DNA of 64,000 nt from Streptomyces sp. NBC_00442 (GCF_036014195.1 NZ_CP107918.1:6076001-6140000), one strand, 5' to 3'. Counted from the stretch's first letter, positions 31,997-41,271 are shown. Notes: generated by a model from the sequence alone, not told the origin. A program made the numbers and translations.

Positions 31997-32965
31997 TTGA
32001 ACAGCAACAACTTCCGCCTGCCCGCGAACGGTCCGGCCGCCCGCCCGGCCCGTCGCTCCGTCGCCGTCGCGGCCTGTGTGGCGCTGACCGCGGGGCCGCT
32101 GCTGCTCGCCGCGCCCGCGGGGGCCACCGGCGTCGAGGGCGACGGCGGCGGCCGGGCGAGCGCCGTCGTGCTGCGCACCGGCCTCGACGTCTCCCTGCTC
32201 AACAAGGCGATCGACGTGCCGCTCAAGGCCACGCTCAACGAGGTGCAGGCCCCGGCGAGTGCCGAGAAGACCGCGCTCACCGTGAAGCTGGACGGGGTCG
32301 ACGGCGGGCAGCCCGTCAGCGTGCTGAAGGCGGACGTGGCCACGGCCGGGGCGAGCGTCGACGCGAAGAAGGCGGAGGGCTCGACCCGGCTGGTCAACGC
32401 CCGGCTCCATCTGCCCGGCCTCCCGCTGCTCTCCCTCGTGGAGGTGGGCGAGGTGACGTCGAGCGCGGTCTGCGAGGCGGGCCGCGCGCCGGTCGCCAAG
32501 TCGAACGTGCTGGGCGCGGTGACCGTGCTCGGCAAGAAGGTGACGCTGTCGGCGGGCGGCACCACGCGCGTGCAGGTGCCCGGGGTCGGCGAGGTCACGC
32601 TCGACCTGTCGAAGGCCACGACGACGTCGCGGACCGCCGCGGCCGTCGCCCTCCAGCTCAAGGTCTCGGTCAATCCGCTCCATCTGAACGTCGCCGACGT
32701 CAAGGGCGAGGTCACCCTCGCCGAGGCGACCTGCCGGACGCCGAAGGCCGCCCCCGCCAAGCCGCAGGCGAGCGCGCCGGCCGTCCCGGACAAGGCGCCG
32801 GTCGATACGGGGGTCAGGACGCAGAACGTCGCCGACACCAAACTGGCCGAGACGGGCGGGAGTTCGGCCACGCCGTACCTCGCGGGGGGTGCCGCGGTGT
32901 TGCTCGTGGGCGGGGCGGGGGCGCTCGTCCTGACCCGCGTACGAGGTCGGGCGGGGCGGGGCTGA
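31997..32965 (+). CDS. SCO1860-like secreted protein with LAETG sortase anchor
   Basis: About 322 residues. An N-terminal signal peptide (basic RPARRS, hydrophobic AVAACVALTAGPLLLAA, A-G-A cleavage region) precedes a beta-rich repeated region, and the C-terminus has LAETG followed by a hydrophobic helix and basic tail, the cell-wall sorting signal for class E sortases. It would be covalently attached to the cell wall. The start is uncertain: TTG 31997 (with ATT just before it) fits the family N-terminus and follows GTGGGGG, whereas ATG 31892 would add a long extension before the signal peptide. The family is named after SCO1860 as I recall it; its role is unknown. Confidence 0.85.
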   Translation: MNSNNFRLPANGPAARPARRSVAVAACVALTAGPLLLAAPAGATGVEGDGGGRASAVVLRTGLDVSLLNKAIDVPLKATLNEVQAPASAEKTALTVKLDGVDGGQPVSVLKADVATAGASVDAKKAEGSTRLVNARLHLPGLPLLSLVEVGEVTSSAVCEAGRAPVAKSNVLGAVTVLGKKVTLSAGGTTRVQVPGVGEVTLDLSKATTTSRTAAAVALQLKVSVNPLHLNVADVKGEVTLAEATCRTPKAAPAKPQASAPAVPDKAPVDTGVRTQNVADTKLAETGGSSATPYLAGGAAVLLVGGAGALVLTRVRGRAGRG

Positions 32966-32975
32966 CGTGGTGGGC

Positions 32976-33008
32976 GGGGCGGGGGCGCGGGTCTGCGACC
33001 CCCGCCCC
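32976..33008. terminator. GC hairpin, 10-bp stem
   Basis: GGGGCGGGGG (32976-32985) pairs with CCCCCGCCCC (32999-33008). It is right after the LAETG-protein gene and faces the convergent cobalamin gene. Confidence 0.65.
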
Positions 33009-33190
33009 CTTCGCCCCGCCCGGCCGCGCGACACCTGACTGCTCACGCAGTTCCCCGCGCCCCCGACGGGGCTTGGCGGAGGCATCCTCAGCCTGTCATG
33101 GGGGTCCCCCCTGGCCCTTGCGGCCATGGGGGAGATCGAGGACGAGCGCCCTTCGGCACGAACCGGGGTCTGGGGCGGAGCCCCGGGGGG

Positions 33191-34753
33191 TCAGGGGCGG
33201 GTCAGGGTGAGGGCCTGGTCCAGGGACTGGAGGAAGCGGTTCGTCGTGGTTCTGTCGCGAACCGCAACGCGCAGCCACGCGCGCCCCAGCCCGGGAAACG
33301 TGTCGCCCCGCCGAGCCGCGAACCCGAGCCCGCGCAGCCGCTCCCTGACCCGGTCCGCACCGTCGATCCGTACGAGCACGAACGGGCCCTCCGCCCCCTC
33401 CACCGCGCTCACCTCGTCGAACTCGGCGAGCCCCGCCAGAAGGTGGGCCCGGTCCTCGGCGATGCGTACGGCGGCCGCCTCGGCCTCCGCCAGCGCCCGG
33501 GGCTCCATGCAGGCGGCCGCCGCGACCAGCGCCGGAGCCGACACCGGCCACAGCGGCTGGGCCCGCTGGAGGGCCGCGACGGTCTCCGGCTCACCCAGCA
33601 CGTAGCCGATCCGCAGGCCCGCGAGACCCCACGTCTTGGTCAGGCTGCGCAGCACCACGAGGCCGGGCAGGTCGGTGCGGCCCGCCAGCGCCGCACGCTC
33701 ACCCGGCACCGCGTCCATGAACGCCTCGTCCACCACCAACGTCCGCCCGGGGCGCGCGAGTTGGCTCAGCACGTCGGCCGGGTGCAGCACGGACGTGGGG
33801 TTGGTCGGGTTGCCGACCACCACCAGGTCCGCCTCCTGGGGCACGGCCGCGGGATCGAGCCGGAAGCCGTCCTCGGCCCGCAACAGCACCCGCCGCACCG
33901 CGTGCCCCGCGTCGCGCAGCGCCGCCTCCGGCTCGGTGAACTGCGGGTGCACCACCACCGCATGACGAAACGTCAGGGCGCGGGCGAGAAGCACGAACGC
34001 CTCGGCCGCGCCCGCCGTCAGGAGTACCCGGTCCACCGGGACGCCGTGCCGCGCCGCGACCGCCGCGCGCGCGGCCCGGCCGTCCGGGTAGGAGGCGAGG
34101 CCGGTCAGCGAGTCGGCGATCCGCTCGCGCAGCCAGGCCGGGGGAGTGCCGGTGCGGACGTTGACCGCGAGATCGATCAGCTCTCCGCCGTCGTCGCGTA
34201 CCTCCGCGTCACCGTGGTGGCGCAGATCGAGTGGGACCTCGGTGGTGGGGATGGGCATGGCTTCCTCGCTCCTGGTGGGGGGTGCGTCGCGCCCGTCGGC
34301 GGACGGCCGGAGGTGGGGTCGACGTACGATCGCACACGTCGCCATGGCGGCACGGCCCGTACCGCTCGACTTCCGCTTGGGCACGAGCAGTTCGCCGCCC
34401 CGGGCGAGCGCGGCGGCCTCCGCCACGGACGGCGTGCCGACCGCGGCGAGGGCCGCCCGGGAGCCGTGCGGCACCGCGACGGCCGCGAGCTCGTCGGCCG
34501 CGTACGCCAGAACGGGCACGCCGAGCCGGGCGGCCGCCCCCATGATCCCCGGCTCCCGGGACTTGCCGTCGAGCGTGGCCAGTTCGGCGACCTCGCCCGG
34601 ATCGAGCCCCGCCTGCGCCAGCGCCGCCCCGATCAGCCCGAGCACCTCCTCGGCACGGACCCCCTTCGATGCGCCGACACCCACGACGAGACACGACCCG
34701 GCGCCCGGCGGTAGCGGGGCGGCTGCGCGGGGGACGGCGTCGGCGGCGGCCAT
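33191..34753 (-). CDS. cobC: CobE(CbiG-C)-CobC fusion: cobalamin biosynthesis protein plus threonine-phosphate decarboxylase-like PLP enzyme
   Basis: A single 520-codon frame. Residues about 1-150 form a CobE/CbiG C-terminal domain (LVVGVGASKGVRAEEVL, LATLDGKSREPGIM, GVPVLAY). Residues about 166-520 form a class I/II aminotransferase-like enzyme (LTAGAAEAFVLL, VVVGNPTNPTS, LVVDEAFMD, Schiff-base Lys in SLTKTWGLAGLRIGYV), the CobC/Rv2231c type that makes the aminopropanol arm of B12. An internal ATG at 34258 with GAGGAAG before it is in frame and could give CobC alone. The first ATG (34753) has GAGAGG. Thus it may be a true fusion or two in-frame products. Confidence 0.82.
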   Translation of the reverse strand: MAAADAVPRAAAPLPPGAGSCLVVGVGASKGVRAEEVLGLIGAALAQAGLDPGEVAELATLDGKSREPGIMGAAARLGVPVLAYAADELAAVAVPHGSRAALAAVGTPSVAEAAALARGGELLVPKRKSSGTGRAAMATCAIVRRPHLRPSADGRDAPPTRSEEAMPIPTTEVPLDLRHHGDAEVRDDGGELIDLAVNVRTGTPPAWLRERIADSLTGLASYPDGRAARAAVAARHGVPVDRVLLTAGAAEAFVLLARALTFRHAVVVHPQFTEPEAALRDAGHAVRRVLLRAEDGFRLDPAAVPQEADLVVVGNPTNPTSVLHPADVLSQLARPGRTLVVDEAFMDAVPGERAALAGRTDLPGLVVLRSLTKTWGLAGLRIGYVLGEPETVAALQRAQPLWPVSAPALVAAAACMEPRALAEAEAAAVRIAEDRAHLLAGLAEFDEVSAVEGAEGPFVLVRIDGADRVRERLRGLGFAARRGDTFPGLGRAWLRVAVRDRTTTNRFLQSLDQALTLTRP

Positions 34754-34841
34754 GTCGGGGATCCTCTCAGGGCGCCGGCGGGCGGCGCGGGGGCGAGGCG
34801 TGAACATGCGGAGTACCGGCACCGTCGGCTAGCAAGGGCGC

Positions 34842-35564
34842 ATGGCGGTAATCGTCGCGCTCGGCGCGTTCCTGATGACCCTGGTCGGCGGCTGGACCGC
34901 CCAGCGGGTCACCGACCGGCGCCACCTGGTGCTCGGGCTCGCCGGCGGGCTCATGCTCGGCGTGGTCGGCCTCGACCTGCTGCCGGAGGCCCTCGACGCG
35001 GCCGGCGAGGACCTCTTCGGGGTGCCCGGGGCCCTGCTCCTGTTCGTCGGCGGCTTCCTCTTCGCGCACGTCGTCGAGCGGATCCTCGCGGTGCGCCAGG
35101 CGGCCCACGGGGCGGGTGAGCACCGGGCGCCCCAGGTGGGCGTCGCGGTCGCGTCGGCGATGGTCGGGCACAGCCTGATGGACGGCATCGCGATCGGCGC
35201 CGCCTTCCAGGTGGGCGCCGGCATGGGCGTGGCGGTGGCCCTCGCCGTCATCACCCACGACTTCGCCGACGGCTTCAACACGTACACGATCACCAGCCTG
35301 TACGGGAACGAGAAGCGCAAGGCGCTCGCGATGCTGTTCGCCGACGCGCTGGCCCCGATGGTGGGGGCCGCGTCGACCCTGCTGTTCACCCTTCCGGAGC
35401 AGCTGCTGGGCAGCTATCTGGGGTTCTTCGGCGGCGTCCTGCTGTATCTGGCCGCGGCCGAGATCCTCCCCGAGGCCCACCACGAGCACCCCGCCCTGTC
35501 GACGCTGCTGTTCACCGTCGCGGGCGTGGGCTTCATCTGGCTGGTGGTGGGCGTCTCCGGCTGA
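34842..35564 (+). CDS. ZIP-family divalent metal transporter
   Basis: A 240-residue membrane protein with about eight helices. The two conserved metal-binding helices are visible: VGHSLMDGIAIGA and ITHDFADGFNTY, the HSxxDG and H(D)FxDG signatures of ZIP helices IV and V. LGLAGGLMLGVVGLDLLPEA is also typical. ZIP proteins import zinc and sometimes other divalent ions. It lies in opposite orientation inside the cobalamin locus, between the CobE-CobC gene and cobB, so cobalt import is worth considering. Confidence 0.88.
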   Translation: MAVIVALGAFLMTLVGGWTAQRVTDRRHLVLGLAGGLMLGVVGLDLLPEALDAAGEDLFGVPGALLLFVGGFLFAHVVERILAVRQAAHGAGEHRAPQVGVAVASAMVGHSLMDGIAIGAAFQVGAGMGVAVALAVITHDFADGFNTYTITSLYGNEKRKALAMLFADALAPMVGAASTLLFTLPEQLLGSYLGFFGGVLLYLAAAEILPEAHHEHPALSTLLFTVAGVGFIWLVVGVSG

Positions 35565-35569
35565 GCACG

Positions 35570-37006
35570 TCATCGCGCACAGGCCCCGGCGAACCGGAGG
35601 GTGAGCTCCGGGCGGGCCGCCCAGTGCGTGTGCAGATAGCTCGCGTGCACACCCCGCTGTACGAAGCCCTCGACGCGGCGCTCCGGGTGCACCACGCCCC
35701 ACGCGGGGTCGGCGCCCGCGCCCGGCTCGATCACGGTGCGGTGGAACTCGTGGCCGCGCAGCCGCGTCCCGGCGACGGCCAGGCTGCTGTCCCCGAGCGC
35801 GACGGCCTCCCGGTAGCCGAGGGTGAGGCGGCCCGACATGTGCGCGTCGGCGTCGAGCACCCCGCACATGGGCTGCCCGTCGAGCGTGCGCGCCAGGTAG
35901 AGCAGCCCCGCGCACTCGGCGGCCACGGGCACCCCCGAGCGGGCGAGCTCGGCGACGGCCTTGCGGAGCCGCTCGTTGGCGGACAGCTCGGCGGCGTACA
36001 CCTCGGGGAACCCGCCGCCTATCACCAACCCGCTGGTGCCGGGCGGTAGCTGCTCGTCCCTGAGCGGGTCGAAGGTGACGACGTCCGCGCCGGCGGCGGT
36101 GAGCAGCTCGGGGTGCTCGGCGTAGGAGAAGGTGAACGCGGAGCCGCCGGCGACGGCGACGACGGGCTTTCGCTCACCGTGGGTCTCGGCTTCAGGGGCC
36201 AGGGCAAAGCCCCGTGCGAGCCGGCCCGCGGCCGACGATCCATCCGCCGGAGACTTTCGGGAAGGGGCGGGGCGGGGAGATTCGAAGGCCGGGTCCCACG
36301 CCTGAGCGCCCAGCGGCGGAGCCGACCGTGCCAGGGCGAGCAGCGCCTCCAGATCGCAGCCCTGCCGCACCTGCTCCCCCATGGCCGCCACCGCGTCCAC
36401 CGCGTCCGTGCGCCGCTCGGCGACCGGGACCAGGCCCAGGTGGCGGGAGGGCGTGTCGACCTGGGGCGCGCGGCGCAGGGCGCCGAGCACCGGCACGCCG
36501 ACGTCCTCCATCGCCTCGCGCAGCAGCGCCTCGTGCCGGTCCGAACCGACCTTGTTGAGGATCACCCCGCCGATCCGCACCCCGGGGTCCCACGACGCGA
36601 AGCCGTGCACGAGCGCGGCCACCGAGCGGGATTGCGAGGAGGCGTCCACGACGAGGACCACGGGCGCGCGCAACAGCTTGGACACCTGGGCGGTGGAGGC
36701 GAGTTCACCGAGCCCGCTCGCCCCGTCGTACAGACCCATCACGCCCTCGATCACGGCGAGGTCGCAGCCGCGCGCCCCGTGCGCGAACAGCGGGGCCATC
36801 AGCTCGGGCCCGCACATGTACGCGTCGAGGTTGCGGCCGGGCCGCCCGGTCGCCAGGGAGTGGTAGCCGGGGTCGATGTAGTCGGGGCCCACCTTGTGCG
36901 GGGACACGGCGAGCCCGGAGCGCGCGAACGCGGCCATCAGGCCCGTCGCCACGGTGGTCTTGCCGCTGCCCGACGCGGGGGCCGCGATGACGAGACGTGC
37001 TACCAC
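35570..37006 (-). CDS. cobB: Cobyrinate a,c-diamide synthase
   Basis: A 478-residue enzyme that amidates the a and c carboxylates of cobyrinate or hydrogenobyrinate with glutamine and ATP. The N-terminal P-loop VIAAPASGSGKTTVATGL begins at residue 5, and the C-terminal glutaminase domain has GLVIGGGFPEVY and the catalytic Cys in AAECAGLLYL. GTG 37006 overlaps the cobO stop by seven bases. There is a Pro/Ser-rich insertion between the two domains. It ends six bases from the convergent ZIP stop. Confidence 0.95.
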   Translation of the reverse strand: MVARLVIAAPASGSGKTTVATGLMAAFARSGLAVSPHKVGPDYIDPGYHSLATGRPGRNLDAYMCGPELMAPLFAHGARGCDLAVIEGVMGLYDGASGLGELASTAQVSKLLRAPVVLVVDASSQSRSVAALVHGFASWDPGVRIGGVILNKVGSDRHEALLREAMEDVGVPVLGALRRAPQVDTPSRHLGLVPVAERRTDAVDAVAAMGEQVRQGCDLEALLALARSAPPLGAQAWDPAFESPRPAPSRKSPADGSSAAGRLARGFALAPEAETHGERKPVVAVAGGSAFTFSYAEHPELLTAAGADVVTFDPLRDEQLPPGTSGLVIGGGFPEVYAAELSANERLRKAVAELARSGVPVAAECAGLLYLARTLDGQPMCGVLDADAHMSGRLTLGYREAVALGDSSLAVAGTRLRGHEFHRTVIEPGAGADPAWGVVHPERRVEGFVQRGVHASYLHTHWAARPELTLRFAGACAR

Positions 37007-37608
37007 TCGATGCCCCGCTGGCCCTTCTGGCCCGCGTCCATCGGATGCTTGACCTTGGACATGTCGGTGACCAGGTCCGCGAACTCGACCAGCCGCTCGG
37101 GGGCGTTGCGGCCGGTGATGACCACGTGCTGGGTGCCCGGACGCTCGCGCAGGACCGAGACGACCTCGTCCACGTCGACCCAGCCCCAGTGCAGCAGGTA
37201 CGCGAACTCGTCGAGCACGTAGAACTTGTACGTCTCGGCCGCCAGGTCGCGCTTGACCTGCTCCCAGCCCTCGCGGGCCTTCTCCTCGTGCGTCGGCTCG
37301 CCCTCGGCGGTCTCGCGCTGGATCCACGACCAGCCCTCGCCCATCTTGTGCCAGTCGACGCTGCCGCCCTCGCCGGACGCCCCGAGCACCTTCAGCGCGT
37401 TCTCCTCGCCGACCTTCCACTTCGCCGACTTCACGAACTGGAACACCCCGACCGGCCAGCCCTGGTTCCAGGCGCGCAGCGCCATCCCGAACGCCGCGGT
37501 CGACTTCCCCTTGCCGACGCCCGTGTGCACCATGACGAGGTGCCTGTTGCGACGCTGACGAGTCGTCAGACCGTCCTCGGGTACGACACTGACCTGTCCC
37601 TGCGGCAT
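37000..37608 (-). CDS. cobO: Cob(I)yrinic acid a,c-diamide adenosyltransferase
   Basis: A 202-residue BtuR/CobO-type enzyme that adds the 5'-deoxyadenosyl group to cob(I)yrinic diamide. The P-loop MVHTGVGKGKSTAAFGMAL, the YKFYVLDEFAYLLHWGWVD segment and VVITGRNAPERLVEFADLVTDM are hallmarks of the family. Its ATG overlaps the stop of the chelatase-like gene by one base (TAATG), and its own stop overlaps cobB. Translation is therefore coupled across the three genes. Confidence 0.96.
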   Translation of the reverse strand: MPQGQVSVVPEDGLTTRQRRNRHLVMVHTGVGKGKSTAAFGMALRAWNQGWPVGVFQFVKSAKWKVGEENALKVLGASGEGGSVDWHKMGEGWSWIQRETAEGEPTHEEKAREGWEQVKRDLAAETYKFYVLDEFAYLLHWGWVDVDEVVSVLRERPGTQHVVITGRNAPERLVEFADLVTDMSKVKHPMDAGQKGQRGIEW

Positions 37609-39689
37609 TAAGCGGCCCTCCTCGAAGTTCCCTGGACATCCTTGACGAGGCCGGCGATGGAGTCCGCCCGCAACTCGTCCAACGTGACGGCTGCGCCGCC
37701 CAGTTCACGCGCGAGCTCTCCGGCCAGCCCGAGCCGCACCATTCCCGACTCGCAGTCCACGACCACCGACGCGGTGCCCTCGGCCGCGTGCAGCCGGGCG
37801 GCCCGCCCGGCGAGCGCCACCGGCTCGGGTCCGCCCGTGGCACGGCCGTCGGTGACGACGACGAGCAGCGGCCGCCGCGAGGGATCGCGCAGCCGCTCCA
37901 CGCGCAGCACGTCGTGCGCCTTCAGGAGCCCCGCCGCGAGCGGGGTGCGCCCGCCGGTCGGCAGCGTTTCGAGCCGGGCCGCGGCCGCGTCCACCGACGA
38001 GGTGGGCGGAAGCGCCACCTCGGCGTCCTTGCCGCGGAAGGTGACGAGTCCCACCTTGTCGCGGCGCTGGTAGGCGTCCAGGAGCAGCGAGAGCACCGCG
38101 CCCTTGACCGCGCTCATCCGCTGCCGGGCCGCCATCGACCCCGACGCGTCCACCACGAAGAGCACGAGGTTGCCCTCGCGGCCCTCGCGGGTGGCCTGGC
38201 GCAGATCGTCGCGGCGCACCACGAGACCGCGGCCCGAGCGCCCGCGCGCCTTCTGGTGAGGGGCGGCCGCCTGCACGGTCGCCGTCAAGTGCAGCTTGGT
38301 GAGCGCCCCTTGGGGCCGGCGCGAACCGGTCGTCCTGCCGTGGTCGGTACGGGCCCGCGAGCGTCGGCCCGCCGCGCCCTCGCCGAGTCCCGGCACGCTC
38401 AGCATCTTCGTACGGAACGGCTCGGCGGCCTTCACCGCGGCGCGCTCGCCCGGACCCGCCGGGGCGGGGGAGGCGGGCGGCTCCACCGCGTCGGACGCGT
38501 CCGACGACGCGCGGGCCTCCGACGACGCGCGGGCCTCCGACGGCTCGGGGCTCTCCGGGGCCGCGGGTGGTTCGGCGGGGTTCTCGGGGGAGTCGCCCTG
38601 CGGCGGCACCCCGCCGCCCCCGCCACCGCCGTCGGGGCCCCCGGGGCCCGGGTCCGGATCGTCGTCGCCCTGGTCCTCGCCCCGGAACTGCTCCAGGGTC
38701 TCGTCGAGCTTGTCCTGGTCGAGGCCCGGCGCGTCGAAGGGGTTGCGCCGGCGCCGGTGCGGAAGCGCGAGCAGCGCGGCCTGGCGGACGTCGTCGCTCG
38801 TCACCTCCGTACGGCCGGCCCACGCGGCGAGCGCGGTCGCGGTGCGGGCCATCACGAGGTCGGCGCGCATGCCGTCGACCTCGAACGCGGCGCAGGTCGC
38901 GGCGATCTGGAGCAGCACCGCGTCCCCGAGCACCACGGAGGGCAGCAACTCCCGTGCCGCCACGATGCGTTGACGCAGCGCACCCTCCTCGTCGGCCCAG
39001 CGCGCGGCGAAGCGGGCCGGGTCGTCGTCGTACGCGAGGCGGCGGCGCACCACCTCGACCCGCCGCTCGGGCTCGCGGGAGGCCGCGACCTCGACCGTCA
39101 GGCCGAAGCGGTCGAGCAACTGCGGCCGCAGCTCGCCCTCTTCGGGGTTCATCGTGCCGACGAGCAGGAAGCGCGCGGCGTGCCGCACCGAGACGCCCTC
39201 GCGCTCGACGTAGGAGGATCCCATGGCGGCGGCGTCGAGCAGCAGGTCGATCAGATGGTCGTGGAGCAGGTTGACCTCGTCGACGTACAGGATGCCGCGG
39301 TGGGCGTCGGCGAGCAGGCCCGGCTCGAAGGCCTTGACGCCCTCGCCGAGCGCCCGCTCGATGTCGAGCGCGCCCACCAGACGGTCCTCGGACGCGCCGA
39401 CCGGAAGCTCCACCATGCGTGCCGCGCGGGCGCCGCCGGGCCCGCTCTCGTGCGGCCCGTCCGGGCACTCGGGGTCCGGCGCCGCGGGGTCGCAGCTGAA
39501 CCGGCAGCCCGGCACGACCGCCACCTCGGGCAGCAGATCCGCGAGCGCACGCACCGCGGTGCTCTTCGCGGTGCCCTTCTCACCCCGGACCAGGACCCCG
39601 CCCACCGCCGGGCTGACGGCGTTCAGGAGCAGCGCGAGGCGCAGGTCGTCCATGCCGACGACGGCGGTGAACGGATACCGGGTGCTCAT
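37608..39689 (-). CDS. Putative cobaltochelatase subunit, ChlI/ChlD-type AAA-VWA protein
   Basis: A 693-residue protein. An N-terminal AAA+ module has Walker A GEKGTAKSTAVRAL and Walker B LYVDEVNLLHDHLIDLL. A long acidic, Pro/Gly-rich linker (about residues 335-430) leads to a C-terminal von Willebrand A domain with the MIDAS motif DASGSM. This joins the I and D subunits of magnesium-chelatase-like enzymes and, in actinobacteria, is thought to power cobalt insertion together with CobN. No cobN is in the window. It sits between cobQ and cobO, supporting a cobalamin role. Confidence 0.92.
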   Translation of the reverse strand: MSTRYPFTAVVGMDDLRLALLLNAVSPAVGGVLVRGEKGTAKSTAVRALADLLPEVAVVPGCRFSCDPAAPDPECPDGPHESGPGGARAARMVELPVGASEDRLVGALDIERALGEGVKAFEPGLLADAHRGILYVDEVNLLHDHLIDLLLDAAAMGSSYVEREGVSVRHAARFLLVGTMNPEEGELRPQLLDRFGLTVEVAASREPERRVEVVRRRLAYDDDPARFAARWADEEGALRQRIVAARELLPSVVLGDAVLLQIAATCAAFEVDGMRADLVMARTATALAAWAGRTEVTSDDVRQAALLALPHRRRRNPFDAPGLDQDKLDETLEQFRGEDQGDDDPDPGPGGPDGGGGGGGVPPQGDSPENPAEPPAAPESPEPSEARASSEARASSDASDAVEPPASPAPAGPGERAAVKAAEPFRTKMLSVPGLGEGAAGRRSRARTDHGRTTGSRRPQGALTKLHLTATVQAAAPHQKARGRSGRGLVVRRDDLRQATREGREGNLVLFVVDASGSMAARQRMSAVKGAVLSLLLDAYQRRDKVGLVTFRGKDAEVALPPTSSVDAAAARLETLPTGGRTPLAAGLLKAHDVLRVERLRDPSRRPLLVVVTDGRATGGPEPVALAGRAARLHAAEGTASVVVDCESGMVRLGLAGELARELGGAAVTLDELRADSIAGLVKDVQGTSRRAA

Positions 39690-39741
39690 GTGCTGATCTC
39701 TCCTTCGAGTAGTGCTGTACGCCGGGGGCCCGCCGGGGTGG

Positions 39742-41271
39742 TCATGGCGCCCCCGGCGGGATGAAGGGCAGCCCGGCGGGCGGGCCCTGCTCGATCAGGC
39801 GCAACAGGCCGTCGGTGTCGGCGTGTTCCTCGATCAGGTCGCCGAGCCGGTCGAGCTGCTCCTCGCGCAGCACCCCGAACGAGGTGTCGGGCGCGGGCAC
39901 GAACCGGCGGCCCGCGTCCCGTGCGACCTGTTCGAGGAACCGGCGCCGGAACCCGTCGCTCTCCAGGGAGCCGTGCCAGTGCGTGCCCCACACCGCGCCC
40001 ACCCGGCACCCGTCCGAGCCGTGGCCCCGGTCGTCGGACATGAACGCCTCCCCGCCCAGGACCTCGGCCACGCCGTGGTGGATCTCGTACCCCTCGACGT
40101 GTTCGCCGAGCGCCTCGCCGGCCGGACGCGCCAGGGTCTTCTCGACGGCGAACCGCACCCGCACCGGCAGCAGCCCGAGGCCCGCCACCGTGCCCGCCTT
40201 CGACTCGACGTCGTCCTCGATGTGCTCGCCGAGCAGCTGGTAGCCGCCGCAGATCCCGAGCACCGGGCGGCCGGCCGCCGCGCGCCGGGCGAGCTCCGCA
40301 GCGAGACCGCGCTCGCGCAGCCACTCCAGGGCGCGGACCGTGCCGCGCGTGCCGGGCACCACCACGAGGTCGGCGTCGGTGAGCTCCTCGGGCCGGTCCA
40401 CGAACCGCACGACCACGCCGGGCTCGGCCGCGAGCGCGTCCACGTCGGTGAAGTTGGACATCAGCGGCACCGCGCACACCGCGACCCGCAGCACGTCCGC
40501 GCCGACCGGCGGCGCCACCACCGACTCCCGCACGGTCCCGCGCATCGAGACGCGCAGGCCGTCCTCCTCGTCGATGCCGAGACCGTGGGCGTACGGCAGG
40601 ATCCCGTACGTGTGGCGTCCGGTGAGGCCGCGCAGCATCTCGATGCCGGGCTCAAGGAGCGTGACATCGCCGCGGAACTTGTTGACGACGTAGCCGGCGA
40701 CCAGCGCCTGGTCCTCCGGGCTCAGCAGCGCCGTCGTACCGAAGAACGAGGCGAAGACCCCGCCCCGGTCGACGTCGCCGACCACGACCACGGGCAGCCG
40801 GGCGGCCCGCGCGATGCCCATGTTGACGATGTCGGTGCGCCGCAGGTTGATCTCGGCCGGGCTGCCCGCCCCCTCGCAGATCACGGCGTCATACGTGCCC
40901 CGAAGCTCCGCGAGGCAGTCCAGCACCGGTTCCAGGAGCGTCTGTTGGCGTCCCCCGTGATAGCCCCGGGCGCTCAGTTCCCCGACCGGCCTGCCCATGA
41001 GGACGACCTGGCTCGAGCGGTCGCTGCCCGGCTTGAGCAGCACCGGATTCATGAGCGCGGTCGGCTCCACGCGGGCCGCCTGCGCCTGCATCGCCTGGGC
41101 CCGGCCGATCTCCGCGCCCTCGCGCGTGACGAACGAGTTCAGCGACATGTTCTGCCCCTTGAAGGGCGCGACCTTCATGCCCCGGCGCACCAGCCAGCGG
41201 CAGATCCCGGCCGTGACGACGCTCTTGCCGGCGTCCGATGTCGTGCCCGCGATCAGCAGCCCGCCACCCAT
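39742..41271 (-). CDS. cobQ: Cobyric acid synthase
   Basis: A 509-residue glutamine-dependent amidotransferase that amidates four carboxylates of adenosylcobyrinate a,c-diamide. LLIAGTTSDAGKSVVTAG is the N-terminal ATP loop, PFKGQNMSLNSFVTREGAEI the family signature region (given in part), and the C-terminal glutaminase shows VLGICGGYQLLG with nucleophile Cys and GTHWHGSLES with the catalytic His. ATG 41271 lies 18 bases inside the end of cobD. It is followed after 52 bases by the chelatase gene. Confidence 0.96.
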   Translation of the reverse strand: MGGGLLIAGTTSDAGKSVVTAGICRWLVRRGMKVAPFKGQNMSLNSFVTREGAEIGRAQAMQAQAARVEPTALMNPVLLKPGSDRSSQVVLMGRPVGELSARGYHGGRQQTLLEPVLDCLAELRGTYDAVICEGAGSPAEINLRRTDIVNMGIARAARLPVVVVGDVDRGGVFASFFGTTALLSPEDQALVAGYVVNKFRGDVTLLEPGIEMLRGLTGRHTYGILPYAHGLGIDEEDGLRVSMRGTVRESVVAPPVGADVLRVAVCAVPLMSNFTDVDALAAEPGVVVRFVDRPEELTDADLVVVPGTRGTVRALEWLRERGLAAELARRAAAGRPVLGICGGYQLLGEHIEDDVESKAGTVAGLGLLPVRVRFAVEKTLARPAGEALGEHVEGYEIHHGVAEVLGGEAFMSDDRGHGSDGCRVGAVWGTHWHGSLESDGFRRRFLEQVARDAGRRFVPAPDTSFGVLREEQLDRLGDLIEEHADTDGLLRLIEQGPPAGLPFIPPGAP

